From Malachius bipustulatus (lineage: Eukaryota > Arthropoda > Insecta > Coleoptera > Melyridae): a stretch of 64,000 bases of DNA. The position numbers and the translations under genes were made by a program. The stretch spans positions 41,694,162 to 41,758,161 of the forward strand of contig OU342637.1 in the NCBI GenBank assembly GCA_910589415.1. The letters run 5' to 3'. Below are positions 1-12,137 of the stretch, one piece after another; the first letter of the stretch is position 1, and each line of letters opens with the position of its first letter. The notes under the pieces are model-generated. The model had not been told where the DNA came from. It saw only the letters and a list, made by a program, of their open reading frames with translations, and did not search any database.

Positions 1-122
1 TTTTTCCCTAGATCTAGGGAATTCCGACGGACCCAGGTGGCCCCCTATCTACTCCTTATAAACAAATTCATCAGCCCTTAGAAACGTAGGTATACTATTA
101 ATGATATGATATGCATGTACAA

Positions 123-2719
123 CACTGAGAGAAGTGATGCATTTATCATTATCTCTTCGCTACTTATGAAATGCGAAGTTTAACTGTAATAAGGGTCCTT
201 TGTAGTAAACGAGTTTATTTCCACTAAAACTATTAGTGAGTTTGCAAAAAACGTGAAATTCGTTTGAGTTGATTAGTTTGCCAGTAAATAATAAAAATCC
301 CAAACTAAGAATTTGATCATCACAAACTAAATTATTTACAGTCAAACTATATAACTTCATCAGTAAGTTTTGCTTTGTGTCTACGCAAGATATGAGATTA
401 TTTACACTATAACTAACATTATTTATAGAGAATCTTACAGAATTTTATCATAATCAAATATCTTTTTAGAGCAAACTTGTGAAGAAAATCATGATTTAAA
501 TCTAAACTTTTATAATTTACCGAACAGCAAGCGTGAATATTGCCAATAACTGGACATCTCTTGTGCTTAAAGAATATGTTTTTGAAAAATTAATATTAGT
601 TTGCTGTTAAACACATTTGTTGGGGAATAACTAACCGCGGGTTTCCCCGCGGTTGTATGCGCATTAACGCCGCGGATGCATGCACAGCGTCATTTCATCA
701 TGGTACAAGCAACAAGCACCGCGAAGTGACGCCACGCGTATATGAAAGTTAAAGTAAAGAAAAAGATTTAATAATTGATCGCATTATTGAAAATAACGAA
801 ATAATAATGGAAGACCTGCTGCAAGAATGGGGTTTTGGATACATGTGTTCCGTTTTTGCAGGTAAGTAAGTATTACACTCGTTGCATTAATACATTCCAC
901 CAGAGGAAGGTACGCAGTTCACACTCTATTGTAGAGATGAGCTTTATCTAAGCTCACGGTATATTTTTATCCAAAAAATCTATGTTAATCTAATTATTAT
1001 AAAGTTTTTGATGTTATATTAGCTTATAAAGTTTTTTTTTTTAAATTTATGAACACTTATTTGTTATAATAAATACGTACAGCAATCAAAATATTAGCAA
1101 ATAAAAAAGAATAAGTGTAACTCGAAGTCAGAATTAAGACACCTTTCATTCTTGTGATTGTTGTACAACGTGAATAATATTTGGTAAATAACAATGAATT
1201 CAAAATCCCTATGCTGCGAAGTTGCCTACACAACATACGGTAATATAAAAAAAGTTGTTTCCGATTTTGAAAAAAAGTATATCTACTAAAAATAGTATAG
1301 GTACCTGTGTATAGACAATAGCCGCAACATGCACGCAATCTTTTACAGCAATTTATATAAAAAAAAAAATGAATTAATTTACAGAATAATTGGAATTACA
1401 CCGATAGAAAGTGCAAGTGGGTTCAGATAATACCAGTATTGAATACTTGACAACTCAAGAACCAGGCACCACCATTACTACAGTCAACCTGTATAGGCAA
1501 AGCAATTTTATCAGTGTATCAATTAAAGGGCTTGCTGGACTCCACATGCCAGGCACATTTAGTTGACATAATAATTACACATTTTTTAAATGGAAATTAT
1601 CCGTAAGTAATGCTGCATTTGAAAATAATGATAATGCTGAATTATCAAGTGCTTATGTGGAAGAAAAATAAATTAAAAATAATTCATTATATTTTAGATA
1701 TATTTTTTTTTGTTAGAAAAATAATGTTACCTATTTGATTTTACAGAAGAACCATTTAATTCGGTAATTTAAATTAATTTTTAAATGTGAATTGAATTAC
1801 CATAATATTTCATTCCAGTTTCAGATATCTCGCTTTTAAATGGTATTCTCAAAATAAATAAAAAAATGATTGCTATTAAAGTACCTATGTTTTGTAATTT
1901 TCTTATTAAGTATATAAAATACTGTTATTTATTTTTTTTGTATTCGAATTTGGATCAATTTTCATTTTGATTTATGTTAATTTATGTAAAAATTTTTTTT
2001 ACATAAATAAAAAGTTATAAAATAACTATTGTATAAAAGTTGGGTTAAAAGGTTAAATAATTTTGAATAAATTAAAATATGCTTATTTTGATTTTTTAAT
2101 TTATCCCGATCCCCTTCATCGAAATAAAAAAAACAGGTGGTATTAATAAACCATGCATTTTAACAATAAACTAATAATTTTTTCCTGAACAGCTAATGAT
2201 AATTATTGATTATAATGCAGGTGCTGATCATTAATAAACTTAACTTAGCTTAAACTTCCAAAAAATAATGGCTAACTTTTGTCATGTGACCACTGAGATA
2301 TTTAGTTTATGATAAAGCAATAATGCACTTATAGCAAAGCAATATTATGTACAATCAACATTCTGATTTTGCAATATTATCTGATCATAAACAAATCATC
2401 ATTTATCAGAAATGAAAAAAAGTTACTGACTAAAATGCATTGATTCCCATACAACATGTGTTTATTTATGAAAAGCTTACATGGTATACATACAAAAATC
2501 AACAGATTTATGAAAAACACGAGAAGTTCATGATAATATAAACGAAAACTTTATGGTAAATTTTATATTTAACTCTTGTGGACTTGTGCATGGTAAACAC
2601 ATCTGCTCAAACTAAAATCACGTTTATTGCAAACTAATATTAGTTAGGCAGAATCGAAACTAGCGCCTAGTTAATCATAACATGGGCTAGTTAGGATTAA
2701 ACTATTACTTCTCTCAGTG
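123..2719. mobile_element. Foldback DNA element with CACTG termini
   Basis: A 13-base inverted match (CACTGAGAGAAGT at 123-135, its complement at 2707-2719) bounds a 2.6-kb block. Behind the tips the two arms stay recognisably related for several hundred bases but are diverged: the AGTTTGCA...AACGTGA...GTTTGAG stretch near 230-270 recurs inverted near 2605-2635. Short AGTTTG-type words recur inside the left arm, as expected for subterminal repeats. No transposase is visible, so this is probably non-autonomous. CACTG ends suggest the CMC (CACTA/EnSpm/Chapaev) superfamily, but I see no clear target duplication, so the class is a guess. The interior holds a GC-rich patch with a perfect hairpin around 637-655 and the candidate exon at 808. 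Confidence 0.5.
808..1567 (+). other. Possible two-exon small ORF inside the foldback element
   Basis: An ATG at 808 opens 18 codons (MEDLLQEWGFGYMCSVFA) that run straight into a consensus splice donor, GCAG|GTAAGTAAGT, at about 862. A plausible acceptor (GGTTCAG before 1430) would continue the frame for about 46 codons to a TGA near 1565. The MEDLLQEWGF start resembles the first turn of SAM-like N-termini seen in insect transposon-associated proteins, but that is an impression from a very short stretch. No catalytic motif is visible. It could equally be chance; transcript evidence would decide. Confidence 0.2.
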
Positions 2720-5059
2720 AAAAGATCAGCTTTATATCTCAAACGGTTCCTAAGATATCGTCATATAACTGAACTTTTTTTATCTTTTGGACACCCTGTA
2801 TCTCAAAAACGGTACATTGCGAACCAATGTTAATGGGAATTTTTGGAACGCGCCAAGGAAACCTTTAATTTTCCGACACATATGTTTTGAAACACCCTGT
2901 AATACTCACATTATGTATTAGTGCGGTTGATAAAAACTATTATTATTATGCAGTAATCAAAATCACCAATATTTTTGATTAATTCCAGCTATATTCGCCA
3001 CGGAATAAAACACCCTATTCTTCATTTTATTCCACTTATTTCTAAAACAAGTTTGAAGACAATAAGTGAGAAAACTTAGATTTTGTTTCAACTGGCTTCC
3101 TCTCAAGAGGGAAATAAGATCCTGAAAATTCAACCCAACATATTTTCTGCCGACAGTCTACTGATTTATCGGAACATTTTCCGAGCTATAAATAAAATAA
3201 CAGACAAATCTTGTAGCTGATGATTTATTTTATATTCTGAACAGTTCAGGTATTTATACAGTGTGTCGCATTTGAGATGAATACACCCCTGTATTTTCGC
3301 TATTTCAAGGAGTCGAGGTTCGAAATTTTGTCACAGTCATGCAGACCGATGGCCACACTTTTTTACGATATCTAACTTAAATTTGATCTTTAAACCCCGT
3401 CTACTCTTTGCAAACAGAGCCAATTGTCGATATTTTGATTCGCGTTAGAGATATTGAAAAAAGTGACTCGAAAAAGTTGTTCTAATTGTTTTCTAACCTC
3501 GGATACTGAGTTTAATGATAAAGTTATAATTTTCAATTTTTCATTATTTTGGTCCCACAAGAAATTTTTGAAAATTATATTTTATAATTTGCTAGTTAGT
3601 GTCATGGAAAGTAATAATTTAACACTACTGTTCAATTATTACTTTCCATTGCACTGTAATTACCAAATTAGACGGACCAGACGGTCACTGTGACCGGTAT
3701 ACCGGTGACCTGAAAATCGCCGTTAAGATCATCTCTAGTTTATACAAAACCCTGTAGAAAACTCCGTTATCTTTCCTGAAAAGCTTACCAAATTTGACCC
3801 GATACTTTAAGGAGAGATGTAGCGTTTTTATGAAAAATTATGCTAGTAGAAATAAGAAGTTTTTCATTTCACTAACCATTTTAATTTCAAAAAGTTAATT
3901 CTTTGAATTATGACAAACTTTGTTATTGTTGCGAATAGATCTTTTAGGTCGCAGTAACTAGATCACCCTCAATATACAAATACAAATACAAATGCGCCAC
4001 CTGCGGTAAATCGTTTTTTAAAGTTACAGTTTTTATTTTAAGCAACGTGAATCTTTCACTTTCCATTGCAGTCGACTTTTTAACAATGAAATGTCAACTT
4101 ACAAAGGTGATAGTGAGAACAAAATTATCCAATGGGGTCCATTAACGGAGAATATCTTGAAATGTAATTTACCCGATAATGAACCATCACTGAACAATAA
4201 TTTTTAATAAGTATTCCAGCACTCCACCGTCAATCATTCAGCCACTATTACCTAATCATTTACCGTAGGTACTCGCCTCGCTAATACGCTTTTTCACTTT
4301 TTACGATTTGGCAATATGGCGGCCGCTCGACATGGAGGGTTCAAGTGACAGGACTTACACAGACTGCTTTGTCATCTCTTCTTAGTGTAAACGTCTCTGT
4401 AATAATTATAATAAATAATAATAAAAATAACCGAGTCATAAAACTATTTTTTCAAACATTTTCAGTGTATTTTTTTATTTATATTTAAAATACTTTTTTC
4501 TCTTGTTACAGCAACTGAAGTCATCTTTGGCATTTGATTACCTTGAATGCTTCCCAGTTCTCGACGTTTTGGCGACATCCTGATCTCAGTTAGTATTATT
4601 TATGGAAAAAAATTATGGATATGATAATAGCATAGCGAGAAATATGCTCTATGTTTTTTTTTAAGAATGAATATCCCTTCTGAATGAAAATGAGTATGAA
4701 ATCACTAGGGTGTTATTACTAATGTTTTTCCAGCGGTTGTTGTCGAGTGTGATACCACACTAATCCTGACTAAAAAATTCCATTTAATGCGATTTGATTA
4801 ATACATTTATATTTCCAAGTTCCAGATGTGTTATCACAGTTCGTCAATCTTATCTTATCTTATCACCGTAATAATCTCGGAATTTACTAAGGAAAACGAA
4901 CTATCAAGAGGTGCGTTGTACTTCCGTGTCCCTCGCGCTCTTCTTTTCAGAATTTTCCACGATTTAAACGTTTTTCGGACAATATGTCCCAATTTAAATC
5001 GATTGGCTATACAATGCTTTAGACGGAGTAAAATATAAAATAAATAATAAATAAATATT
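2720..5059. other. Intergenic AT-rich DNA without supported gene
   Basis: I see no convincing coding sequence. Phrases such as ACACCCTGTA (near 2790 and 2890), CAGTGTGTC (near 3257) and GCGCCACCTGCGG (near 3993) recur elsewhere in the window at transposon ends or inside transposons, so this stretch probably contains unresolved MITE debris. The short open frames at 3454-3693 and 4826-5038 show no recognisable motif. Confidence 0.5.
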
Positions 5060-5524
5060 AGTAAGTTATATAATGACCTACCAGACGAATTTAAAACAAT
5101 AGCGAACATCAACAGGTTTAAGAGGAGGGCTTTTGATTTGTTGTTTCGGGTCCAATGAGTGACTAGGCTAACTGTTTTTCTCTTGTTTTTTTTTCTTTCT
5201 TTTTCTTTTTTATTTTTTCTTTTCTTCTTCTTTTATTCTTCCTTTACCTTTTCGTTCTTATTTCTCTCTTTTCTTTTCTTTGCTTCTTTCTCTTTTGCTT
5301 GACAAACATGCTCACTGGGCGCTGTAACGTGTTTATAGTGATATATGTATAACCAGGGTTTAAGTGGAAGAGCAGTGTCCGCTGATTATGTCAGTAGCAT
5401 GCTGAACTTCGCCCTGAGGTTGAGACTAGATGCGTCTTCGTTTTCTTTCAACATATCATTATGTAAATAGATTATGGACAGAGATGTAATTCTGTCTCAA
5501 TAAAGACTGTTATTATTATTATTA
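5060..5524 (+). mobile_element. LINE 3' end relic with (TTA)n tail
   Basis: The frame from about 5065 reads YNDLPDEFKTIANINRFKRR and a few more residues before a stop at 5158-5160. This is the typical C-terminus of the second ORF of non-LTR retrotransposons (Y-N-x-LP...F-K-x-x-L). It is followed by a pyrimidine-rich 3' UTR (about 5175-5300), an AATAAAG signal and a (TTA)n tail ending near 5524. Upstream the frame is closed by stops, so only the last codons survive. The clade cannot be fixed from this fragment. Confidence 0.6.
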
Positions 5525-5778
5525 TATATAAAGAGATGATGTATTCTTAGTTACCACAAAGGACAACACTCACTGGACAAACTGTAGTTACAGTTAATAC
5601 ATAAATGGATGTAGTGAAGGAGTTTATTGGTATAGAGTTGAGTAGTTGTCTCGAAGGTAGTGTATCAGCTGTCATTAATAATTGCAAATTGCTATTAATG
5701 TTGAATTGCAATTACGAATCAATTAGCGAATAATCACCCCAATTTATTAGTCCGTTCTCTCTCTGCTGCTGATGGATT

Positions 5779-6860
5779 AATACAAAAAATACAAAATACA
5801 AAATACAAAATATATTTATTCCTTAGGCCAACATACACTGGATAGAACACGTCATAAAGTAATAAAACAATAAAACTGGCCTGTACAACAATGACAGGCT
5901 TTTTTTTTAACATAAATAACAGGCAAAGAACAAAACAGTCCAATGACAAACAAACACAATGAATCACTTCTTAAGCGTAACAGCACAATATTCATGAAAC
6001 TCAGTCAGTGTATAAAAGCAATTTGTAGTCAGCATTTCTTTTATCTTTTTTTTGAAGGTGTTAAAATTTGTAGTATTTTTAAGATCTCTGGGTAAGAGAT
6101 TATAAAAGTGTGCCCCAGCATAGCATGAAGACTTTTTATAAAAAGTGTGTGAAAATTTATTGACATGAATGTCATTTTTTCGACGCGTGTTATGGTCATG
6201 GAGGTCTCTATTAAGACACAAGTTGCTCTTATTTTCATGAGTAAAACACAACAATTTAAACAAATAGATACCTGTAAATGTTAGAATTTTATGCTGACGA
6301 AAGATTGGTCGGCAGGAGTCAAGCGGTCCGAGACAGAAAATAAGTCTCAAGATCCTTTTTTGGATGATAAATACTCGTCGGGAGTCCGCAGCCTGTCCCC
6401 AATTTATCACGTTATATGAGATGAGAGAGTATGCCGCCGAGTAATAAAAGGACAGTAAGCAATCTTTCGAAAGACTATTCCTGAGATTCACGAGCGCATA
6501 ACAACAAGAACTCAGTTTTAAGCATATGAAATCAACGTGCGAATTCCAACCCAAAGACTGATCAATATGCACACCCAAGAATTTCGTTTTTTCTTCCCGC
6601 CTGATGACATAATTTCCGAAATCTATGTTCTGTAAAATAGGTTTCTTTAAGTCCGATTTAAATTCTACAATGACAGTTTTATCAGAATTCAATATTAAAT
6701 TATTCTTTCTGCACCACCATGAGAACTGATCAAGAACATTTACAATCTTCAAGGATAGGCTGTGTACATCCGTGTCCGCGACTATCACGGAAGCATCATC
6801 AGCGTACATAAAGAGCAGTCCGTCTGTCACATAGCGCGGCAGATCACAGACTAATATACA
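5779..6860 (-). mobile_element. 5'-truncated non-LTR retrotransposon (CR1/jockey-like)
   Basis: The element reads on the minus strand, starts abruptly near 6860 inside the reverse transcriptase and ends at 5779-5821 in short tandem AAAATAC-type repeats, written here as seen on the plus strand. Tandem short-repeat tails instead of poly(A) are typical of CR1/L2-related LINEs. A 3' UTR of about 150 bases lies between the stop and the tail. A MITE (6910-7147) lies just beyond the truncated end. Confidence 0.75.
5964..6830 (-). pseudogene. LINE reverse transcriptase, C-terminal part
   Basis: An open frame of 288 codons begins in motif C of a LINE reverse transcriptase: MYADDASVIV contains the catalytic YADD box. 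It continues through the thumb region (LNSDKT...KFLGVHID) to the usual LINE C-terminal tail with YNLLPRDLKN...FKKKIKEML. The endonuclease and RT fingers/palm motifs upstream are missing because the element is 5'-truncated, so the protein cannot be functional alone. The frame is otherwise unbroken, suggesting a moderately recent insertion. The start codon is arbitrary, since coding sequence continues upstream to about 6860. Confidence 0.75.
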
Positions 6861-6909
6861 TATTAATCAATACAACTAGATGATACAACAACAATGAACA
6901 ATGACAGAA

Positions 6910-7147
6910 CTATACCTCAGTCGACCAACAGATATAGTAATAAAACTGTGCACAAAACTTTTAAGGTCCAAGTAGTCACATCTGTAGGCAGATAGTGCCT
7001 TATTTATTGGTTACCTGGTTCCGGTAAACAATGAGAAGGGCATTCTAAGGTTTGTGTATATAATTATTGTGTATAAGTTCTGCCTACCTGGATTGTAAAC
7101 TTACCGCGCACTTTTATTACTATATCTTTTGGCCGACTGAGGTATAG
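6910..7147. mobile_element. MITE with ~38-bp terminal inverted repeats
   Basis: The sequence starting CTATACCTCAGTCG at 6910 reappears inverted at 7147 (CGACTGAGGTATAG). The two arms match with few differences for about 38 bases, including the TATAGTAATAAA stretch. The interior of about 160 bases has no coding potential. If the tips are TACCTCAG...CTGAGGTA, TA is duplicated on both sides, which would suit Tc1/mariner mobilisation. That boundary is ambiguous. Confidence 0.65.
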
Positions 7148-9317
7148 ACAAGGTACCTGGAGTCTGTACACTGAGAGTTGTCTGTTGTGATAACTAAGGA
7201 TACATCATCTCGTTATGTTTCTTACTCCTTCTATTGCATTGCATAGTCAATCAAGGTAAAATGGAACGTATTGTCAGAAATACGTTTGAATCGTCAGCAA
7301 TTCTCAAAAGATGAGCGAGAGTGAGACGGAAGCACCGAGTCGCGTCTTGATACGGTTTGTTTCGAAACGTCCAGTTTGTGTGTATTTGTTGCTAAAATGT
7401 GCCTAAAAATGCTGCGTGGGAGGGTATATGATCCATTTTTCCCTCAACAACTTCTACGTCCATGGACTTACAAGACTTTACTTATCAGATTTGGTTTTCC
7501 TGAAGATTTCTTACAAAAAAAGATATACTTATACTCAATGATTTATTATTATTATTATTATTTTCAATTCCACATGATTTTTATCATAGATTTTTTAAAA
7601 TTAATATTAAAATATTACAAAGATATCATTTAATATCGAAAAAATCAGCTTATCATTGCGGTATGATGAAGTTTAAACAATATTTACTCAAAAAATATGA
7701 GGAATATCTAATATTTATTAGTATACCTACCTTTTTTTTGGAAGAAATCTCCTGAGAATCCAAAGCTGATAAGTAAAGTCATGAGTCCATCATGGGCGTA
7801 GAAGTGGTTGAGTGAAAAAGGGGTTATATACTCTGTATTTTACGCCACTGATGAATTTTTCCACTCGTGTTTTTCTTCGTTCTGTGTGCTAATTATAATG
7901 AATAATCTTTAGATGTAAAATTAAAATATTGAGAAATGCTCAAGTTATGCGGCGAAAATGAAACTAATTTTTTTTCAAGACCAAGTATATTTTTTTCTAG
8001 GCCTCTTCGGGCATTATGTTGATGAAAGCTTTTATTCCTTAAAACAAGCCTTCTATAAACTGGTGAAATCCTGCTACAAAAAACTGACGCACCCTGTATA
8101 GTAGAATTTTAAAATATTGGTATTTTGTAATCAGTCTGTGAAGGGAGAGCTGAGAACATAAACATTCTGAATCTTAATAAAGTGCTTAATGCTTAACTTA
8201 ATGCAAAATTTTATGCTCTGCAGTGGTTCTCATTAAATTGGGAATGTCAACAAATCAACAAACAATAAGCAGTACCAATCCCCTTTATCAAAGAAATGAT
8301 GGAAACAAACATTTTAACCTTTATATCTTTAACCTTTATACTAACTGCATGTGTTAGCACTCGTAGCAAAAGAAGTGCAGAAAAAGTAATTTTTACTTAG
8401 AGGTGTCTTTGATCTAAATAAAAACATATCTATCACCCATAATAGAGTTATATAGCCTACAACTAATAAATCGGGTTTTTGCAGACAATAAACTCACGGT
8501 GGTAGAAATCTCGACGCATCACAGAGAGACTAGAATCCTTTGGGTTAAATAAACTCGAACTCGAGAACTGGTTGCTGTCAATAAAAGGAAGGATACATTT
8601 CAGGAACTTCCAAGGGAGGACCCTTATCTTTTACTGAATCGAACGATCAGATATCAACTGAATCCCGGATTGCATTAATGAATCGAAAGAATCCAATTAT
8701 TCAGGAAGAGTGGTTTCGCAATAATTGTTATATGATAAGAATCTTTGACAACAAAGTGGTTGATAAAAAATCTTCCGGGGATGCAAATATAGAAGGACGC
8801 GCAGGAAATTCTTATTATTTTTTTTCGGGACAACGTTTTCAATCGAGTTGCTTGTGAATTTGGTGGAAGATCTATCTATTAAGAAACTGAAATTTATCAG
8901 AATTAAGTATTTTTTCATTCCACAAGACAGGTTATGTTGTTTAAGAAAATAATTTAGTCTTAAAATGATTTGTTGATATGCATTTCGCTTACTTATTAAC
9001 TGCTTTAAACATGTAAATGTAAAGCCTTTCATTTATTCAGCTTCCGCCTTGCAAGTTCAGATTCGTTATCTATGCAAATTTCGTCAGCTACCTATTATAA
9101 CTAGGAAGGGAAATTACAATTATGATGACATGTCGTAACAGAAATTTTCCGACAAAGCGGTTTAATCCGCCGAAATCTTATACATTACATTTCATATTGT
9201 TGTTTCCTTAATACACGTATTTAGGCGATATGAAGATTATTTACTGCTTTTACAGAAATAATTTCCATTTGAGGTTTCCAGAAAACAATGCATGTATGTG
9301 CAGTAAAATTTTCAATA
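7148..9317. other. Intergenic AT-rich DNA, nothing supported
   Basis: I find no gene here. An (ATT)n run sits at about 7541-7560, and a lone ACCCTGTATA near 8092 is probably the end of an unpaired MITE. The open frames at 7376-7633 and 8697-9032 have no recognisable motif and look like chance in AT-rich DNA. Confidence 0.5.
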
Positions 9318-9319
9318 TA

Positions 9320-9960
9320 CAGGGTGTCCCGTATCGTTATGTTCAAAATTCTTGAGCATATTAGGCTTAATTTTGAGCCCAAAAAACCCAAAAGTGACAG
9401 GTCTATCTTTATTCGTTACGCAGTTACAGGCCTAAGAAAATTATGACTAGTAAATAACAAGATTCAACTTTGTAAGCCACACAAATTGCCACACATGAGT
9501 AAACGTCACCGAAATAAACATTAGTAGAGGTTCCCCTGCTCATACGAAATGGCATTGGGATTCAAATAGATGCGGCACCAGCATATTTCGGAATTGGTGT
9601 TTGTAACTAAATACCAGAGAGAAATTATTATTTGATCGTATTCAACAAGCTGGTCAAGAGATAGGTACGCGAAAAAAGACGAGAAAACTGTTAATTTTGC
9701 AATAAGCCTCCGAGCACAGGCTTGTATTCAGCAAGGAATAGGACATTTTTAACACAGTCATGATAAACTAAAGATTTGGTCAATAAAATAAGCTTTATGT
9801 GGTTGTCAAAGTTAAATCTGGTATTTACTAGACATTATTTTCTTAGGTCTGTAACTTCATAACGAATGCAGATAGACCTGCCACTTTTAGGTTTTTTAGG
9901 CTTAGAAATAAGCCTACTATATGCTCACAAAATTTGAACATAACGATACGGGACACCCTG
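9320..9960. mobile_element. TA-flanked MITE with CAGGGTGTCCCG ends
   Basis: CAGGGTGTCCCGTATCG at 9320 is mirrored by its complement ending at 9960, each flanked by TA (9318-9319 and 9961-9962). That is the TA target duplication of Tc1/mariner elements. Similarity between the arms extends more than 130 bases inward with some divergence (a GACAGGTCTATCT-like block near 9397 and its complement near 9870). There is no transposase. CAGGGTGTC tips are shared with the larger elements at 46533 and 54459, so the MITE is plausibly mobilised by that group. Confidence 0.75.
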
Positions 9961-9964
9961 TATA

Positions 9965-11780
9965 CTCAAAAGTTATCTGCTTTTGTTTTTGATTTAAAGG
10001 TGGGAAGAAAATATTATTAATAATAATTGTTGAAACATAAATGAGTTTTTTTTTAAGTTTTTTTGGAATTTGACATACAACTTTGAAAGCGTTTAGCATT
10101 AGGACATAGGCGAATAACATGAGAAATCACATTATTGCAAAGAAATAAATTATAAAGTGATATTCATAATTTGATATTATTATATTTATTAATATAATAA
10201 TTAATGTAGTTGACATTGAAGTAACAATAATAAATTGAAATAAAACAATTACAACAATATTCAAATGGTCTGTCATTTTGCTCTTAACAATATCCCACTC
10301 TATTATAAAATGTCCTTCGAACGTTTGTGAGTTGTTGGTTATTAAGGAGTGCACATTCGGTGAAGATTGCCTCCCTTAAAAGAATTAATATTTGTATGAC
10401 GAGTTTTGTACATCTTGTTTTGGTGACCCCACAAGAAGAAGTCACAAAGTGCTAAATCGGGAAATCTGACCAGCCAGTTAATAGTACACCTACACCAAAA
10501 TGAACTGAACAGCTATTTTGTTGAAGTCAGATCTCACGATTTTCATTTGCAACTTCACTTGATGCAGGACCTACCTCATTTACTAAAAAATACAACAAAA
10601 ATAATTATCAGAATTTAAAGAGCCAATGATTTCAAACGGTCCAATGAAATGATTATTAAACATGCCTGACAAAATATAATGTGCGTTTGGTTAATTATTT
10701 AGAGTAAACGTATACACGTCAGTAAAGCAAATCGATATGAGAAAGTGGCGATCTCGATTGACGCGTTTCACATAACGTCTTCACAAAACACACATAAATC
10801 TCTTAATGACACTGCGGCTTGTAGGAGGCTGCTGTTCCTGGGGACACAATGTACCTAGGGACAGCCTAACAATTCTCAACATTGTTTACTAAAGTTTGAC
10901 TTCTAAAGAAATATTAGCAAGCTGACAACACCGAAGTCGACCGCAATCTCAATCGCGTGTAGTCTGACAAGAACGAACTTGATATTTGGTGTTCAGTGTA
11001 AAGGGTCTTCAAAAGTAAATTTGCCACTTGCCAGTGGTATAGATTGTGTTTTTTCATGTATTAAAAATACTTAAAATTTTCTTCTGAAGATATGTATATT
11101 ATATTTCAGATCCCTTCAATATTATCCAGTTTTGTTGTATTGCCAACTCATCTTCAAAATATTAATTTTAATTTCAAGGTTAAGCAATACTGCCCCAAGG
11201 CACAAAGCTTGTTGCTGTACCTTGAGACGTCCCTTGGTACATTACGTTTAATTATTTAATACTATTTTGCTATTTCTCTTTGTATTATTTGTAGTATTTT
11301 ATTGCGAAAATAATTAACAAACCTGGTAAAGAATGTGAAAGAAAATATTTGAAAAAAATGAACAAGACCAGCAAGTTACTGTTCAATGAGGATATGGAAT
11401 TGTTTTCAATTTCTGCAGAAGATGTTATTATATTAAGCTGCCGTCTCCAGTGTCTGTAGGAAGTACAGCCAGAAGAAAAATCAATTAAATTTTTCTGTTG
11501 AATTTTCACATTACAATAATTGTATTTACTATATGTTTTTGGTAACTAAAATATACCTATTCAAATTAGACGGTTTAATTGTTTATTTAAAAGAAACACC
11601 TTCTGTTTTTTCAACGTTATTCTTAGTCTAAAATACATAAAGTTTTTTATGTATTTGGTGTAATTTGCTTGTAAGCATTCTTAAAACACGTGAAATTATA
11701 GTGGTAATTGTAAATGACCCTAAAAAATTTTGGTAATATTTTTAGAAACTGAAATATGAAAAACGTCCCTTGGTTCGACA
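9965..11780. other. Intergenic AT-rich DNA, nothing supported
   Basis: No gene or bounded repeat is evident. The open frames at 9917-10120 and 10127-10354 are hydrophobic and AT-driven, and the one at 11285-11509 has no domain signature. Confidence 0.45.
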
Positions 11781-11787
11781 CCCTCAC

Positions 11788-11976
11788 CTACGGGTGGCAG
11801 TGGTGTTTCTTTAGGATTTTTCGCACACGTTCCCGAGAAACATCACATTCTTTATCTACAATGCTACAATATACTAGGACCCATTCCTCTAGTTGTGCAT
11901 TAGCTTGTCTTCTAACACCTGTTTCAGTAAATACATAAATATCGAAAAAATACAAATTCAATTGTAAGCTCACCAC
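11788..11976 (-). pseudogene. Possible transposase helix-turn-helix fragment
   Basis: The minus-strand frame contains CDVSRERVRKILKKHHCHP, which resembles the second helix-turn-helix of insect mariner-related transposases ('...vSrerVrkILkkh...hP'). Nothing downstream continues the protein, so this would be a short relic. It lies just 3' of the mariner at 12138 but is not part of it, because that element's ends are well defined. Confidence 0.35.
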
Positions 11977-12137
11977 CCCTGTTTCCTACTACTACACTTG
12001 CGATTTCTTCAAATTGTCGTATAAATCGTTATATTGTGCCTACAGACGGTACAGGTCGATCGTTGTACTGAGAACAAATCTGGAACAAACTACAAGCACT
12101 GAAATACGTTTTTACGATAAACACGTACCTCATTATA

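Noticed and set aside
5175..5300. Pyrimidine tract as a splice or regulatory signal of a host gene
   Set aside because: It lies between the stop codon and the polyadenylation signal of a LINE relic, so it is best read as LINE 3' UTR.
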